A DNA stretch of 64,000 nucleotides from Theobroma cacao. Its lineage: Eukaryota; Streptophyta; Magnoliopsida; Malvales; Malvaceae. Positions 34,930 to 47,044 of the stretch are shown piece by piece (positions within the stretch are counted from its first letter, which is position 1; every line of letters begins with the position of its first letter). The translations under genes and the position numbers were made by a program. The notes beneath the pieces are model-generated. The model made no database searches and was not told where the DNA came from. It was given only the letters and a program-made list of their open reading frames with translations. The DNA is taken from assembly GCF_000208745.1 (NCBI RefSeq), contig NC_030855.1, positions 18,554,391 through 18,618,390 of the forward strand, written 5' to 3'.

Positions 34930-37900
34930 GGTCGAATTCGTAACTCAAAGGGTGATCGCATCAAACTTACAACTATTGAGGGCGTTTGCCACACGATTCG
35001 CTTTTCCAACTTTATGCTCAAAGGATAAATCAAACTAGGCTAGGAACTCTTGCCATCTCGCTTGCTTAGCTGTAAGTTTTGGTTGTGTAAAGAAGTGACT
35101 TACGACTGTATTGTCGGTCTTAACCATGAATTGTCATCCTAGCAAGTAGTGTCGTTAGGCTTGTAAACAGTGAACCACTAAAAGTAGTTCTTTCTCCTAT
35201 GTCGTGCATGTCATCTCAGCTTCATTTAACTTTCGACTTTCAAACCCAATCGGGTGTCCTTCTTATAGTAACACTCTTCTAAGGGTAAAGTTTGATGCAT
35301 CCGTTTATACCTCAAAGGGCTTTACAATATCAGTTAGTGATAAAACAAGATCCGTCATCCTCGTGTCTTTTAAGCCTTCGAAGGCTTCTTAACACTACGG
35401 TGTCTAACTCTACTTTTGTCCCTTTTTCAATAATTCTGTCAGTGCTATTGTCTTTGTTGAATATCCTTCCATAAATCTTTGATAATAATTGGCTAGCTCT
35501 AAGAAAAAACCAAGCTCAGTTGTATTCTTAGGGGTGGTTTATTCCTTAATAGCCTTTACCTTCTTCATGTCCATCCGAATGTGCCCTTATTCAATTATGT
35601 GGCCAAGAAATTGGTTGTCATGTAGCCTTTAGAAGACTTACCACAAGTGTCGTTGATGCTCCTCTAAGGTCGAACTGTACACCATGATATCATCAAAGTA
35701 GATTACCACAAACTTGTCCAGATACTCATGGAATACCTAATTTATCAATGTGCAAAAGGTAGTAGGAGTATTAGTTAGTCCAAAAGGCATAACAAGAAAT
35801 TCAAATGTGCCATACAACGTTGTGCAGGTGATTTTCGGCTCATCTCCCTCAGCCACTCTTACTTGATGGTATCTTGATCTTAAATCTAATTGGATGAGCA
35901 CTTTGTACCACTTAGCTAGTCCAAGAGATCTGCTATAAGAGGGATAGGATATTTATCCTTAACTGTGACTTTATTCAGAGTTTGGTAATCCATGTACAAC
36001 TGTAAACTCCCATCTTGCTTCTTTTGAAAAAGTATTAGGGCTTCAAAAGGTGCTTTTGATTAGACAAACTCCCCCACAGTTAATGGAGCTAAGGAAACAA
36101 TTAGACAATCTGATTCAAGCTAGATTTATCCGACCATCAAAAGCACCTTTTGAAGCCCTAATGCTTTTGATGGTCGGATAAATCTAGCTTGAATCAGATT
36201 GTCTAATTGTTTCCTTAGCTCCATTAACTGTGGGGGAGCCATCTTGTATGATCTTTTTGCAAGCGGCTTAACTATTGGAAGTAATTCTATCTCATGATTG
36301 ACAACTCGTTGAGGCGGTAAGACCCTTAGTAGTTATTTTGGCATCATATCTTGAAATTCTTTCAAGACCAGTTTCATTTCTTCGATTGTTGGATTTGTGG
36401 TATCTTCGCCTTGAAAGATGGGCATAGCCACGTAGGAGGGTTTACCTTTCTTAATCCCCTTCTTAAATTGTATAGTTGAGATAATCATTTTCCCACTATT
36501 AGGTAGAATTATAGCTAGTACCACACATGGTCTTTCTCCAAAAATCATTATACAACTCACAATAAGAAAAGGGATGGTTTGTGCTTTTGTCATAAAATCC
36601 AATCCCAAGACAAAATTAAAGTCATCTATAGTGGCTACAATTAGGTTTATCTTCCCTTTCCAAGTACCAATCTTAACCTTTACGGCTTTGGCATTTCCCA
36701 TGATAGTTGAAGCTGGCGAGTTAATTACTTTCATCTGTCCAAAGTCCTTCTCAACTTTAAAATCGCATCTTTTTGCCTTTCTTGAGGTGATGAGGGTGTT
36801 TGAGGCCCTTGTGTCTAGCATGGCTTTGGTACTTTTCTTATTCAATAACGCCTCTACATACATTAGACTTTTTTTAGGCTCATTCTCAATCTTTTCTAAT
36901 TACACCATTAAAGCGCTAAGGAAACAAATAAAACCCATTTGTGCTTGCTCTTTCTCGGCTTCTTCAATTATGGTATGGGATAGGGGTGTCTTAACATTGG
37001 CAGTGCATATCGCATTGAGAGCTATTTAGTGAGAACAATCAGCTACTCGATGAGGTTATTTGCATAGAAAACAAGATATTGGAGGTCGTGACTTGAAATT
37101 CCATAGCTTGTTTGTTCTTGGTTGGGGTGAGTTTCTAGCAAGTGATCTCCTATCACCTCCCCCACTCAAGAGTCTACTCACTCTAAAAAATTTTACCCCA
37201 CTGCTTGAACTAGAGTTACTGGTCTTTGATGGAAGGTCCTTTCTTTTATTGGAGTTTTCACTATAATCAGTAAGGCGCTTGGTAATCGCCATCGTCGAAG
37301 TTACATCTTGTACTTTCTGTCGTTGTAACTCCATCCTCACCCATGGTTTCAGACCCTTGAGAAAATAGTATAATCTATCTTTTTCAATCATATCCCTGAT
37401 ATCTATCATTAAAGTAGAGAAGTTCCTGACAAACTTCTGTACTGATCTCGTTTGTGACAACTCACATAACTTCCATCATGCCATATACTCAACATTTTCA
37501 GGAAAAAATTGGTTCTTCAATTCCTGCTTTACGTTCACCCAAGTATTGATACGACACTCATCATCGATGAATTTGGAACGTCACCATAACTTTGCATCCC
37601 TGACAAGATACATTGAAGCCATCATCACTTTGTCTTTCTCTAACTCTGTGCGCACAACTCGATAATATTGTTTCATATAAAAAAGGAAGTTCTCCAATTT
37701 CTTAGCATCTTTAACCCTTTGTATCGCTTGGGTTCCAGCACTTTGGCCCTTTTACCTCGATCTCTTGAATTTGCACTAGCATTACCTGCAGCAATAATCA
37801 AAAGATTTATCTGAGCTTTCAATTCTCTAATCTTGCCTTGGAAAATGCTCAATGCATTCCTGATCTCATCACTCAGAGTATTAATCATCTCGGATAATTC

Positions 37901-38026
37901 CCACTAGATTATCTCAATTTCATCTATTCGCTATCGCGAAACCATCTGAGCTTTTATTGCGGCCACTACGACCTCTAGCTCATCAATCCTCTTATGGTCC
38001 TATAGTTAACTCCGCGTGATCACCAT
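34930..38026 (-). pseudogene. Gypsy gag-pol remnant, minus orientation
   Basis: From right to left: gag from ATG 38026 (MVITRS), with INTLSDEIRNAL and RDRGKRAKVLEP; the gag core (37460-37056) and a zinc knuckle CFLCKQPHRVADCSH near 37060; aspartic protease at 36863-36333 with LDTRASNTLI, where the active-site glycine of D-T-G is replaced; RT from about 36330 with the motif YFDDIMVYS near 35700-35675; then RNase H with GHPIGFESRKLNEAEMTYTT (about 35250) down to 34930. Integrase is absent. RT is disrupted by the 77-bp inverted repeat at 36069-36238. The domain order is Gypsy-type. Confidence 0.85.
36069..36238. repeat. Perfect 77-bp inverted repeat with 16-bp spacer
   Basis: Arms 36069-36145 and 36162-36238 are exact reverse complements as far as I can check base by base. 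Each encodes the same RT start, PPQLMELRKQLDNLIQARF, once on each strand. The spacer and the sequence just left (36036-36058) also share the SKAPFEAL codons, so the structure is a fold-back duplication within RT. Confidence 0.93.
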
Positions 38027-38058
38027 TTTTACTCTTTAGATCAGCACATCTCACCCGT

Positions 38059-38070
38059 GCTCTGATACCA
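38059..38070 (-). other. Gypsy primer binding site, minus orientation
   Basis: On the minus strand TGGTATCAGAGC, an exact match to the initiator-methionine tRNA primer site, placed between the minus LTR and minus gag. Confidence 0.85.
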
Positions 38071-38072
38071 AC

Positions 38073-38650
38073 TATCAAGAACTATGCTCTTTCGCCTAAG
38101 TATGCGATAGTCCGTGTGGCACTTGAGTGGACGCTTTCATGAAAGCCAACCCATACTCAGTTATATCTGATCTAACATCTATAATAGCAACAAATTAGAC
38201 TAAGATAATGCACATCAAAATCATAGGGCATACCGAATGCCACATACGCAACCATTGAGCCATAAAAAGAAACAATATTTTATTAATATGAAAATAAGTA
38301 CAAAAGAACCAAAGCACGCCATCGTCGGGCCATAGGGGTCGCTTTAGATGATTGGTTACAAACATACCTTTACTAGTGAGGCAGCCTAATAATTTGTCGA
38401 TTGCTCACCCCCTCTAAAGAGTTTACGACATTTTACACGTATTTTACCAATAACGATTACAATGCTTGAGATGAAGACATTCCTTTCCTAAAAGGTCTTT
38501 CCCCCTAAGAACCTAACAAATATTTTTAGAGATGTCACAACGAGCCATTACAATGTTTGAAAGAGGGACATTTCCCTTACAAGTACCAAAGACTCAATCT
38601 CTTAGACAACTCTACCTTATCATAGTTCGATACAAGATTGACTCATGACA
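38073..38650 (-). repeat. Gypsy 5' LTR, minus orientation
   Basis: Inverted counterpart of 33754-34321, ending at TGTCATGAG (minus strand) at 38650. To its right lies a different tandem repeat rather than the sequence flanking the other LTR, and no 3' LTR of this element is present. Confidence 0.75.
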
Positions 38651-38770
38651 CTTAGCGTGTAACAACATTTTACTTGGTATGCATAGCATGTAATAAGATT
38701 TTACTTGGTATGCATAACATGTAACAACGTTTAACTTGGTATACATAGCTTGTAACAACATTTATTTCTT
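38651..38770. repeat. Short tandem repeat, about 36-bp unit
   Basis: Three to four units containing TTTACTTGGTATGCATAGC and TGTAACAAC next to the minus-strand Gypsy LTR. Confidence 0.7.
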
Positions 38771-38869
38771 TCTTCAATCTACCATGTTGCACATTATGGG
38801 TTAACTATTTGTTAGTCTATTTCACATGTGCATGCGTGCTATGTTTGGCAAATGTAGTTCAAAGAGTAT

Positions 38870-41800
38870 GATAACCTTGACACTTTGCTTGTTGTGTCGA
38901 TGGAGAATTAGGCGTTCAAGGTCTTCATTAACACCCACTATAAGTGGTCGCAACTGCATTACATCAACAAGATTCTCCAAGAAAAAGGGGAATACGATGC
39001 AATCAAGCGTATGTGTTTTGGAATATTGCTGGACGTATATCCACAAGGCTACTGTTGCGCTGGTCTCCTGTAGAACACCATGATTTATCAAATCACTGAG
39101 ACAAAGTCAATAGACCATGAGTTATGGTTTGCCATTGGCAAGACCAAAGTGCGTATATCAAAGTAGGAGTTCTGCCTTATCACTGGACTCAAGTTTGGCC
39201 CACTGCTCAATGTATTCACAAGACCTTACAATGTTGTTCCCGACGGAATTCATGCGAGATACTGGAATGGGCAACAAAGTGTTAAGCTGTAGGCATTGCT
39301 TGATCTATTTTGAGGAGACAACTTTCAGCGACTAAGAGACATAACCAAGATGGCATTTGTCTTGATCGTGAATAATATTTTGTTTGGTCAAGACTACCGT
39401 AGACGGGTGAAGCCTTAGCTTTTGTCATTAATGGAGGACATCGATGCTTGGAATGTCTTACCTTATGGTCACTATATTTGAAGGCTGACCGAGGACTACT
39501 TATTGAAGGGGTTCAAAGTGCCTACCCCAAACTTGCAGAAGAATAATCGTTTACGCGACAACATTTACGGATTTATGTGGGTGATACAAGTACTGTCACA
39601 TAATATTTTCCAATTTCATTTTGATATAATAATTTATAGTTACACTCGTTTATCATTTATGGTATGATAATGGGTACATTTGACTAGCAGTTATGGGCAA
39701 TGGAGGTGATTCCTGCCTTTCAAAAATTAGTTGCCTTTTCTACTCCTAAGGACAATGTCTACCCATGTATGTGCAGACGGTAATGCAATCAAAAGTTGAA
39801 AGACTTCTACAAGGCGATTGAGAAGTTGGAGTCATCTAAGCAGGTGAGTGAACAACTACTAATTTATGTTGTCAATATGTATAATAATTATCATAAAATT
39901 TATCAAAATGCCTATTTTGTAGTTGTGGGCACACAAAACCTTGAAACCCACCCCGGATGATGCCACACGAGAATATTGTGTGGACATCGATGTCCTTCTA
40001 TTTGAGGGGCATCGGTACGTGCCAATAGGGCACATGGAGGATCAAGCAAAGTAGGGTTTAGGTGCGAGGGAAAAGAGGAGAAACCTGAAGGAGAAAAAAG
40101 CCACTAGTCTCGTTAAATGGAGGCACACCAAAGTTTTTGGAGACGATGAGCTGTCAGGCCCTGAGTTAATAAAGGAAGGGGACAACCGTGGCAATATTAG
40201 TGAATCATCGGTAAAGACGGTTCTTACGGATTATGTTCAACAGTTCCATATGTGATTATTGAATAACACAATAATTTATGTTATTGCAATTGACTGATGT
40301 GGCGACAGCTCCTCAACCATCGATAGGTCATACTTTGATGCATAGTGCTAACAAGCCACTGGTAAGGACGGTTCTAACTGTTTGTTTCCAATAATTCCAT
40401 ATATGATTCGAATAACATAGTAATTTCTATTATTATAGTTGACTGATGCGACGACAACTCCTCAATCACCGACAGAACTTGCTTAGAAGTACAATGCTAA
40501 TTAACCGCTAGTAAGGATATTAAAGTTCTAATGGTTTATGTTCAACAATTCCATATATGATTGTCGAATAACAAAGTAATATATGTTATTGCAATTGATC
40601 AATTCGATAAGAGTCAATGATGTAGTCACCAAATGTCAACTGCGATGGATTATACTCAAGCATAGAAAAGACATGTTAGATTTGAAGGCTTCAATTTAGT
40701 CATTGAATGATGCAATGCAGACGTTTGAAGACCGTATTGTTGGTCAGATTCTAGACAGCCTGAAATAACAAGTACATTATTCTAGCTTCACTCATATATT
40801 GGTGGTTTACGTTTAGTGGGTGTAGTCTTATTTTATATTTTTGGTTTATGGTTTACGGTATTTTATGAGTTAACAAATTTTTTCATTTGTCTCTTTCTGT
40901 AGGGCATGCTTTATCTCACCATGATGGTGAACACCATAATGATGCTGATGATGGACAACATGATGAACCTGGTGTTCACATTGACCATAACGTTATTGAT
41001 GTTGACGGAGAGAATGTAACTCATGTTGATGACGTTCTTGATGATTCAGTGGCAGGGGATGTGACCTTTCAATTAGTTGATGCTGAAGGAGACCATGTTC
41101 CTCAAGCTGATGTGATTGTCGATGCATCTGCGGGAGAGGAGGGGGACCTTCACTCAGTTGAGGCTGAAGGAAACCATGTTCCTCAGGCCAATGTGGTAGT
41201 CGAGGCAGTTGCGGCAGGGGATGAGAACCTTGCATCAGCTCAAGCTGAAGGAGACCATGTTCCTTAGGCAGATGCGTTAGTTAAGGCAGCTGTAGGAGGG
41301 GATGGGCACTTTGCATCAGTTTAGGCTAAAGGGGACCATGTTCCTTAGAGCACTCTTGAAAGCAGTGCGTCACGGTTGTCGTCATTAGAGTTGTCTAATG
41401 TCCATCATCATAAAGCACTCATTTCAAACCTAATTGAACGGGCATGGGTCAAAATGGCTAGCAAATGCATAACAAGCTTGTACGTTGACCCATTGGTGAG
41501 CCACCGGGATCTAAAGAACTCAATGGTGGAAGCGTACAAAGTTTTCAAGAAAGATGAATGTGCGAGATAAACTCATAAACAACATTGCAAATGCTGTTTT
41601 TGAATGAAATATTAATCCATCGAGCCTTTTGAAATTCATTCTGTTACATGTGCAGATGTAATATCGAGATTTTAGGGGATCAAGGGCTTGACTTTTTCAC
41701 AAGATTAAAGGATCCCAAAGAGGAAATGGCAAGTGAACAAATTGATGCACACCTCAGCGTACTATGTAAGTGAATTACATGGTCGAGGTTGAAGTCCAAG

Positions 41801-42400
41801 TTGTGCAACACTCGTGCATGCGTGGTTGAAACAATATTCTTTGGAAGTTTTGGATTGCATGACGTGTAAGTTGATGATAAATATTTCATAGGACACCATT
41901 CATATGCTTTACACCGCATATCCAACTGAAGCTAAACGATCGACTATGAAAATTATAGATGAGTTGCGGGGGTACGTGGAAGATGATAGGCCGACATACG
42001 AGAAAAAATGAGAAGATGTCGATTTCATCCTCACGCTTTGCAATATGGTAGGCACTCGGTGGTTGTGAAGATCGACTTGGTCAAGTGGACGATCAAGGTG
42101 GTGGACTCTGCAAAAACTTCGGCTGCTAAGGATAACAGAGTGCGTGCGACTCAAATGACACCTCTTATGATGATGATGCCTATCGTTTGCCACCAATCCG
42201 GTTATTTCAACAAAACGCGTCACAAGACACGAGATTCCACATCAATTCCATTGGAAATTCATTTGCCAAAATCATTAGTGCATCGCTAGAATGATTGCGT
42301 CAATTGACATATGTTTACCATAGGGTACATTGAAGATATCTTGCAATCGAAACTGATCAGAGTTAAGCAGAAGATAATTGCTAATATGCATCGCTAATAC
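38870..42400 (+). pseudogene. DUF1985-Ulp1-type gene carried by the MULE, decayed
   Basis: The N-terminal part reads as DUF1985: INTHYKWSQLHYINKIL (about 38925), IDHELWFAIGKTKVRISK then TAG, LITGLKFGP, IDAWNVLPYGHYI, and QLWAMEVIPAF after a likely intron (39593-39685). A second likely intron is 39844-39922. A low-complexity middle includes four 81-bp repeats (41082-41350). The C-terminus resembles a Ulp1/SUMO-protease C48 domain: TRACVVETIFFGSFGLHDV (about 41815-41870), RWLLVKIDLVKWTIKVVDS (about 42060-42110), and DC...FTIGYIEDIL near 42293-42345. Stops and frame changes are frequent. The histidine expected just before W-LLVKIDL is arginine, and the cysteine region has a stop and extra codons. 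Known relatives are carried inside MULEs; any protease activity is lost here. Confidence 0.72.
41082..41350 (+). repeat. 81-bp in-frame tandem repeat, four units
   Basis: GCTGAAGG-like unit starts at 41082, 41163, 41244 and 41325, each 81 bp apart. Each encodes 27 residues including AEGDHVPQA. In the last two units the glutamine codon after HVP has become TAG. Confidence 0.88.
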
Positions 42401-42600
42401 GCTCTATAAATTTTTAGCAACAGTTGTGAGAGCGAACCCTAAACCCTGCAATATGAACATATCGGGAGTTTTATGTAGATTTTTTGTAGATACAATTAAT
42501 TTTTATATTCATACATTTTATACATTAATTTTTCAATTTCGACACAGTGCTTATAATGATCAGAAGCTTATGTAAATTAAATTAATTGGTTGTTTTACCT
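42401..42600 (+). other. Spacer between captured gene and minisatellite
   Basis: AT-rich, no frame; probably the old 3' region of the DUF1985-Ulp1-type gene. Confidence 0.35.
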
Positions 42601-42629
42601 TCAACCTGTGGGTTTTTTACTGATGGTGC

Positions 42630-42985
42630 GTCACAACAAGCTCTTAACGACATCTAACAAGCGTGTCGTGTCACCATAATACTGCAACGACTCAGCTTGC
42701 CACCACAAGATGTCAACAACATCTAACAATTGGAGCATGGCTTGTCATCCCATAATACTACAATGACTCAACGTGTCATCACAAGATGTTAATGACATCT
42801 AACAATTGGAACGTAACGTGTCACCCCATAATATTGCAACCATTCAGCGTGTCACCACAAGATGTCAACGACATCTAACAAGCGTGGCATGTCACCCTAA
42901 AATACTGCAACGACATGGTGTGTCACCATAAGATGTAAACAACATCTAACAATTGGAGCGTGTAACAATATAATATGACTTAATA
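42630..42985. repeat. Minisatellite, 69-76 bp unit, about five copies
   Basis: The word ACATCTAACA recurs at about 42650, 42719, 42795, 42871 and 42942. Each unit also has GTGTCACC(A/C) and AATA(C/T)TGCAACGA. It lies exactly between the convergent 3' ends of the two MULE genes. Confidence 0.85.
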
Positions 42986-43439
42986 GATTGTTATTATTGC
43001 CCGAAATTTGAGTCTTGTGAGATCATTTTTTTGTATGGTATCTTTCCATGGCTTATTTATCTAAAATTAATTATAAAACTTGTTAAAAATTCTACTCATT
43101 GACATACATTAAATTAAAATATTTGAAATAAATAATATGAGTTATTACATAGCAAATTATCAAATTCAGTAACAAACAATATGACAATTTTCTATTCATT
43201 GATCAAAGCTAAATATAAAATTCAAATAATCAAATAATATATCTACAAAATAAATAAAAAAATAAAGAGTCATAATATATCTACACTACTCTTTCCAACG
43301 TGGGTCCGCCAATGGATACAATGATGACATTTTCTCAGTCCATTATTAACTAACAAACACAAAATATGAATGAATGTAAGAAATTGCAAGAGAAAATTGT
43401 GAGAAAGGCATTGGATATGGCTCACACATTTAGTTAGGT

Positions 43440-46400
43440 CGACAAACTGTCTTTATCTACAAGATACCTTACGTTCTCAAACATTGTCCTTTGCATTGGA
43501 CAAGTGTTGCGTGTGTGACCAGTTTGTTTGCAAGTTGAACATGCTGGTCGTCGCACTCGTGGAGGTGTCGATTGACTTGGAGATGATGCCAGATTTGTGG
43601 ATGGAACTGTAAACAGGGATGGGTAATTTTGTCTATTATGCCCGTACCTCTTGCATTGTGAACATCTCCGTGATCAATTGCTTTCACCACCTGATGGAAT
43701 CTTTTTCCTCTTAGGTCTTTCCGCTTGACCTCACCAAGGTGGTGGCAAAACAACTATTTTTTTCACATGAGGGGGGATGTCCCATTCACTGGGATGCCAT
43801 ACCGAGCGAATAGACCCTGCATAACCCTTCACCAAAATGGTTGTCTTGTAGTAGTTAGCATAGAATTCAACGGCTTTACGTTTGCATTTATTGAAAAATA
43901 CAATGAACTCAATGTTCAAGTGCTATGTAAATGCTATGTTAATTCAGGTTTAAATAAGAAATAAAGATATCTTGACCTTATTGCCACAATGGCATGGTTG
44001 CATGGCAGTAGATCTATTTAGAACTCACAACATGAACACGTCTTCCTGGACAGGTTGACAAGTCCCTCTATCTTCCTGTCTCTAACTTCGAACTTCACTC
44101 GATTGATAGGTTTAACTACAAAACGATGTGCATTATTGAACTGTTTGCTTAACTACCTAGTAACCTAAGGGCTGAGGGGCATGGTCACCTTAACGACTTC
44201 CTAGTACCGATCATGGAACCAACGCTAGAACATGTCTCTAATGAACTTGATCAGAACAGTGATTGGCATTTGTATTGCATGTTTCAAGCATGAGTTAACA
44301 CGTTCAGCAGTGTTGGATGTCATGAGTTGGTATCGCTTGCTAGTGATCGTGCACGTGCCCATCTCTCAAGGCTTATTCTCACAAGGTCAGAGTGGGGTCC
44401 CGCATGAATCTGCTTGAGTTGGTTCATATGTCTATTGAAATTAAAAACCTTATAGCATTCTCGAGCAAAGGTGAAAATCATAGAAACATCGTCATGCTTG
44501 ATCTTATTTTTAAAGTTTTTCTTCAAGTGGTAACTGCATAAACCGTGGTGCGCTTTTGGGTATGCATGTTGGATTGCTTTCTTAATGCTGAGATGCTGAT
44601 AAAAAAATGAACATAGTGTTTTCAAGACAATCAACCGCATCACACAGCTTGCTAAGAAACCACGTCCATGAGTCTTCGTCCTCAACATGGCCTATGTCAA
44701 ATGCAACTAGATATACGCACTCGTTCGTAGCTTTGCATACAATGACAAACATAACATCTTTGAACTTGCCTTTCAGATGTGTTGCATCAATGGCAACCGT
44801 AGGATGCATTACATCCCTAAACCCTTGGATACAAGCCCCGTAGAACCAGAAACAATATTTGAATCTTTGTGCCTTATCAATAGCCACTATAATGATTGTG
44901 TCGAGATTTTTTGGTTCCAACATATAAAAAAACAAGGGTAGTAGTTGAAATGACTCATCAGGGGAACCGAAAACAAGGCTCTCCACATACTCTTTCATTT
45001 GCCAGGCCTTACTATACAAGCATCCCAATCCCCATTAAACCCTTTTATCACCAATTATGTCTTTAGGTCTCAATGTTACTCCATTAGCTTGAAGCTTATG
45101 TGACATAAGTTCACCAATTATGTTCATTCTCACGGTTTGAAAACACCCTTGTAAACCATCAACAGTACATATGTGTACTTTGTGGAATGTCCAAACTTGC
45201 CAATATTCTCCTTCAAGTAACTTCATTGCATGCACATCGAACTTACATACCTTGTCCTTGCAATCAACCTCAAAACAACCTTTACATGACCTTTTCACTC
45301 TTATCTCAAACTACTCTTTTAGAGCCAGCATGTTCAAAGCTCGTTTCAACTCGACCTTCGAGGAAAACATTCTTCCTTTATATAAGCGATCATCGGCACA
45401 TGTCGATTCCTCAGTGGTAATTGTTTGGAAGCATAACCTTTCTACACCTAGAATTAGCCATGTACGAAATATCCCTACATTTCCCCCTTTTTTGATAGCT
45501 GTCATTAAGCAATGTCTTAGGCAAACAAATCCCGTTCTCACCAGCGATGGGGTTATTGTATATGGGGTCATCACATTGAACATCTCCTACATCAACACCT
45601 CCAACAGGTTCCATTTTGCCTTCAACATTATTGCAAATTGGAATGTCACTGTTATAAAACCAGTCATTGTTTAAATTGTCGTCATGCCAATCATCAGGCT
45701 ATTCATCTGAATTGTCATCAAAGCTATCTTCACCGGCAAGGAACAAATCCTCATTTCCCTTATCAGATACAGTATTATCCTCGAGTGTCACAATGTCATC
45801 CTCCAACGTCTTAGTACTGTCTTTAAGTGTCGCAGTCTATTTTGAAAATGGCATTACACTCTCTACAGTTTCACCAGATCATTGCATTTGTTGGATAGAA
45901 GCAAGTAATTGGTTCGATGCACATGTTGATTGGAATTGTGTAGCCAACTTTTTTGTGAATGTCGTGTGTCTATCAAGCTACACAAATTCTTATGCTTACA
46001 TAAATTGCCATTGTTGTGGGTTATGGACTGAATGTTGGGGTATATGTGAAGCATTGTAAGTCTCATTTTGATTGAGCTAATTACCATGTTGTACAGCTTC
46101 TTCATGTGACATAACATTTGTATGGCGTTTTTTAATGGTGACATACATTGCCGAAAAATTCCTCTGTTCTAGCAGAATTAATGCAACATCTTCATCGTCC
46201 TTGATAATTGGGCGTGATAGCTCTTCTGGTGTACTGATCAATGCATATAACTTAATCTTGTGAATTTATGAGTTTACCCCAACAACATCTTCAACCAGCT
46301 TCATCAAGCCTACAAACGACAAATCACTCCTAACACCCCGCATTCGTGACTCATCACCCTTGCAAATGTCATCCACCCACTGACCACCGTGTCTTATCAC

Positions 46401-46440
46401 AAGTGGCACAATTGGAACCCCACTGAAATTTTGAAAATAA
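43440..46440 (-). pseudogene. mudrA-like Mutator transposase, decayed
   Basis: From right to left: an N-terminal PB1-like/plant MuDR region (about 46440-45850, LVIRHGGQWVDD), the MuDR domain (45300-45035, KRSCKGCFEVDCKD and WQVWTFHKVHIC), and the MULE transposase core (45028-44320) with AIDATHLKGKFKDVMF, the first catalytic aspartate region, and DIGHVEDEDSWTWFL. Then, where the family has SDRH, the sequence reads FYQH with a frame change (about 44595), so the second catalytic aspartate is gone. KAHHGLCSYHLKKNFK and NTAERVNSC follow, then zinc knuckles near 43660 (last cysteine now tyrosine) and 43540 (CSTCKQTGHTRNTC, intact). The stop is near 43440. It would have cut and joined the MULE ends; this copy cannot. 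Confidence 0.87.
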
Positions 46441-46444
46441 AAAA

Positions 46445-46620
46445 TTTGTCAGTCATTTTACACATCACATGCCGTGTTCTAAATTTTGTCAATCATGTTG
46501 TTACACGTCATGCTCAAAAAAATGTTACATGTCATGTTCAAAAAATGTTACATGCCATGTTCAATAAAAGTGTTACATGCCATTTGCTAACACATGTTAT
46601 TTCAATATATTTTTTAGATG
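46445..46620. repeat. Minisatellite with ACATGCCATGTT words
   Basis: Five to six variants of GTTACATGCCATGTTCAAAA in tandem inside the MULE right arm. The GACATGCCATG core resembles the unit of the minisatellite at 33480-33753 in the left arm. Confidence 0.7.
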
Positions 46621-46819
46621 CCATGTGCATTAGAGATGTATGGCGTGTAACCCATTTGGGCAATATTTCTAATCCATGTTCTAATTTACACAAAAAGTTT
46701 TAGAAATTAATGTGTTACAGCAATAAACCTAATAACATACCTTGATGTCATCTCTACTCTAGGGTCTGCTTATCAACGATGATATGGCTAGATGCCAAGA
46801 GACAAACTACGACACGATA

Positions 46820-46945
46820 ACGATGGTGCTCAACGGAGAGTTGACAGAGCTGATTCAGTTCAGAGAGCTGAAAGAGCTTATGACGATGGTGTTTAACAAA
46901 GAGTTGATAAAGCTGATACAGTTCAGAGAGCTGAGAGCGTTGAGT
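46820..46945. repeat. 61-bp tandem duplication
   Basis: Two copies of a unit beginning CGATGGTG and ending in TTCAGAGAGCTGA (near 46823 and 46884), with shorter GAGCTGA words around them, in the MULE right arm. Confidence 0.75.
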
Positions 46946-47044
46946 GAGCTAAAATAGCTGAGCATTTATTTTCTCTACAACGTGAGGGAGATATCAGGAG
47001 ATTAAGTTGCCATGATGTTTTTAAGGACATTCGGTCTACTCATT

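Noticed and set aside
43725..43964. Plus-strand frame over the mudrA zinc-knuckle region
   Set aside because: It is antisense to a recognisable transposase part; no own features.
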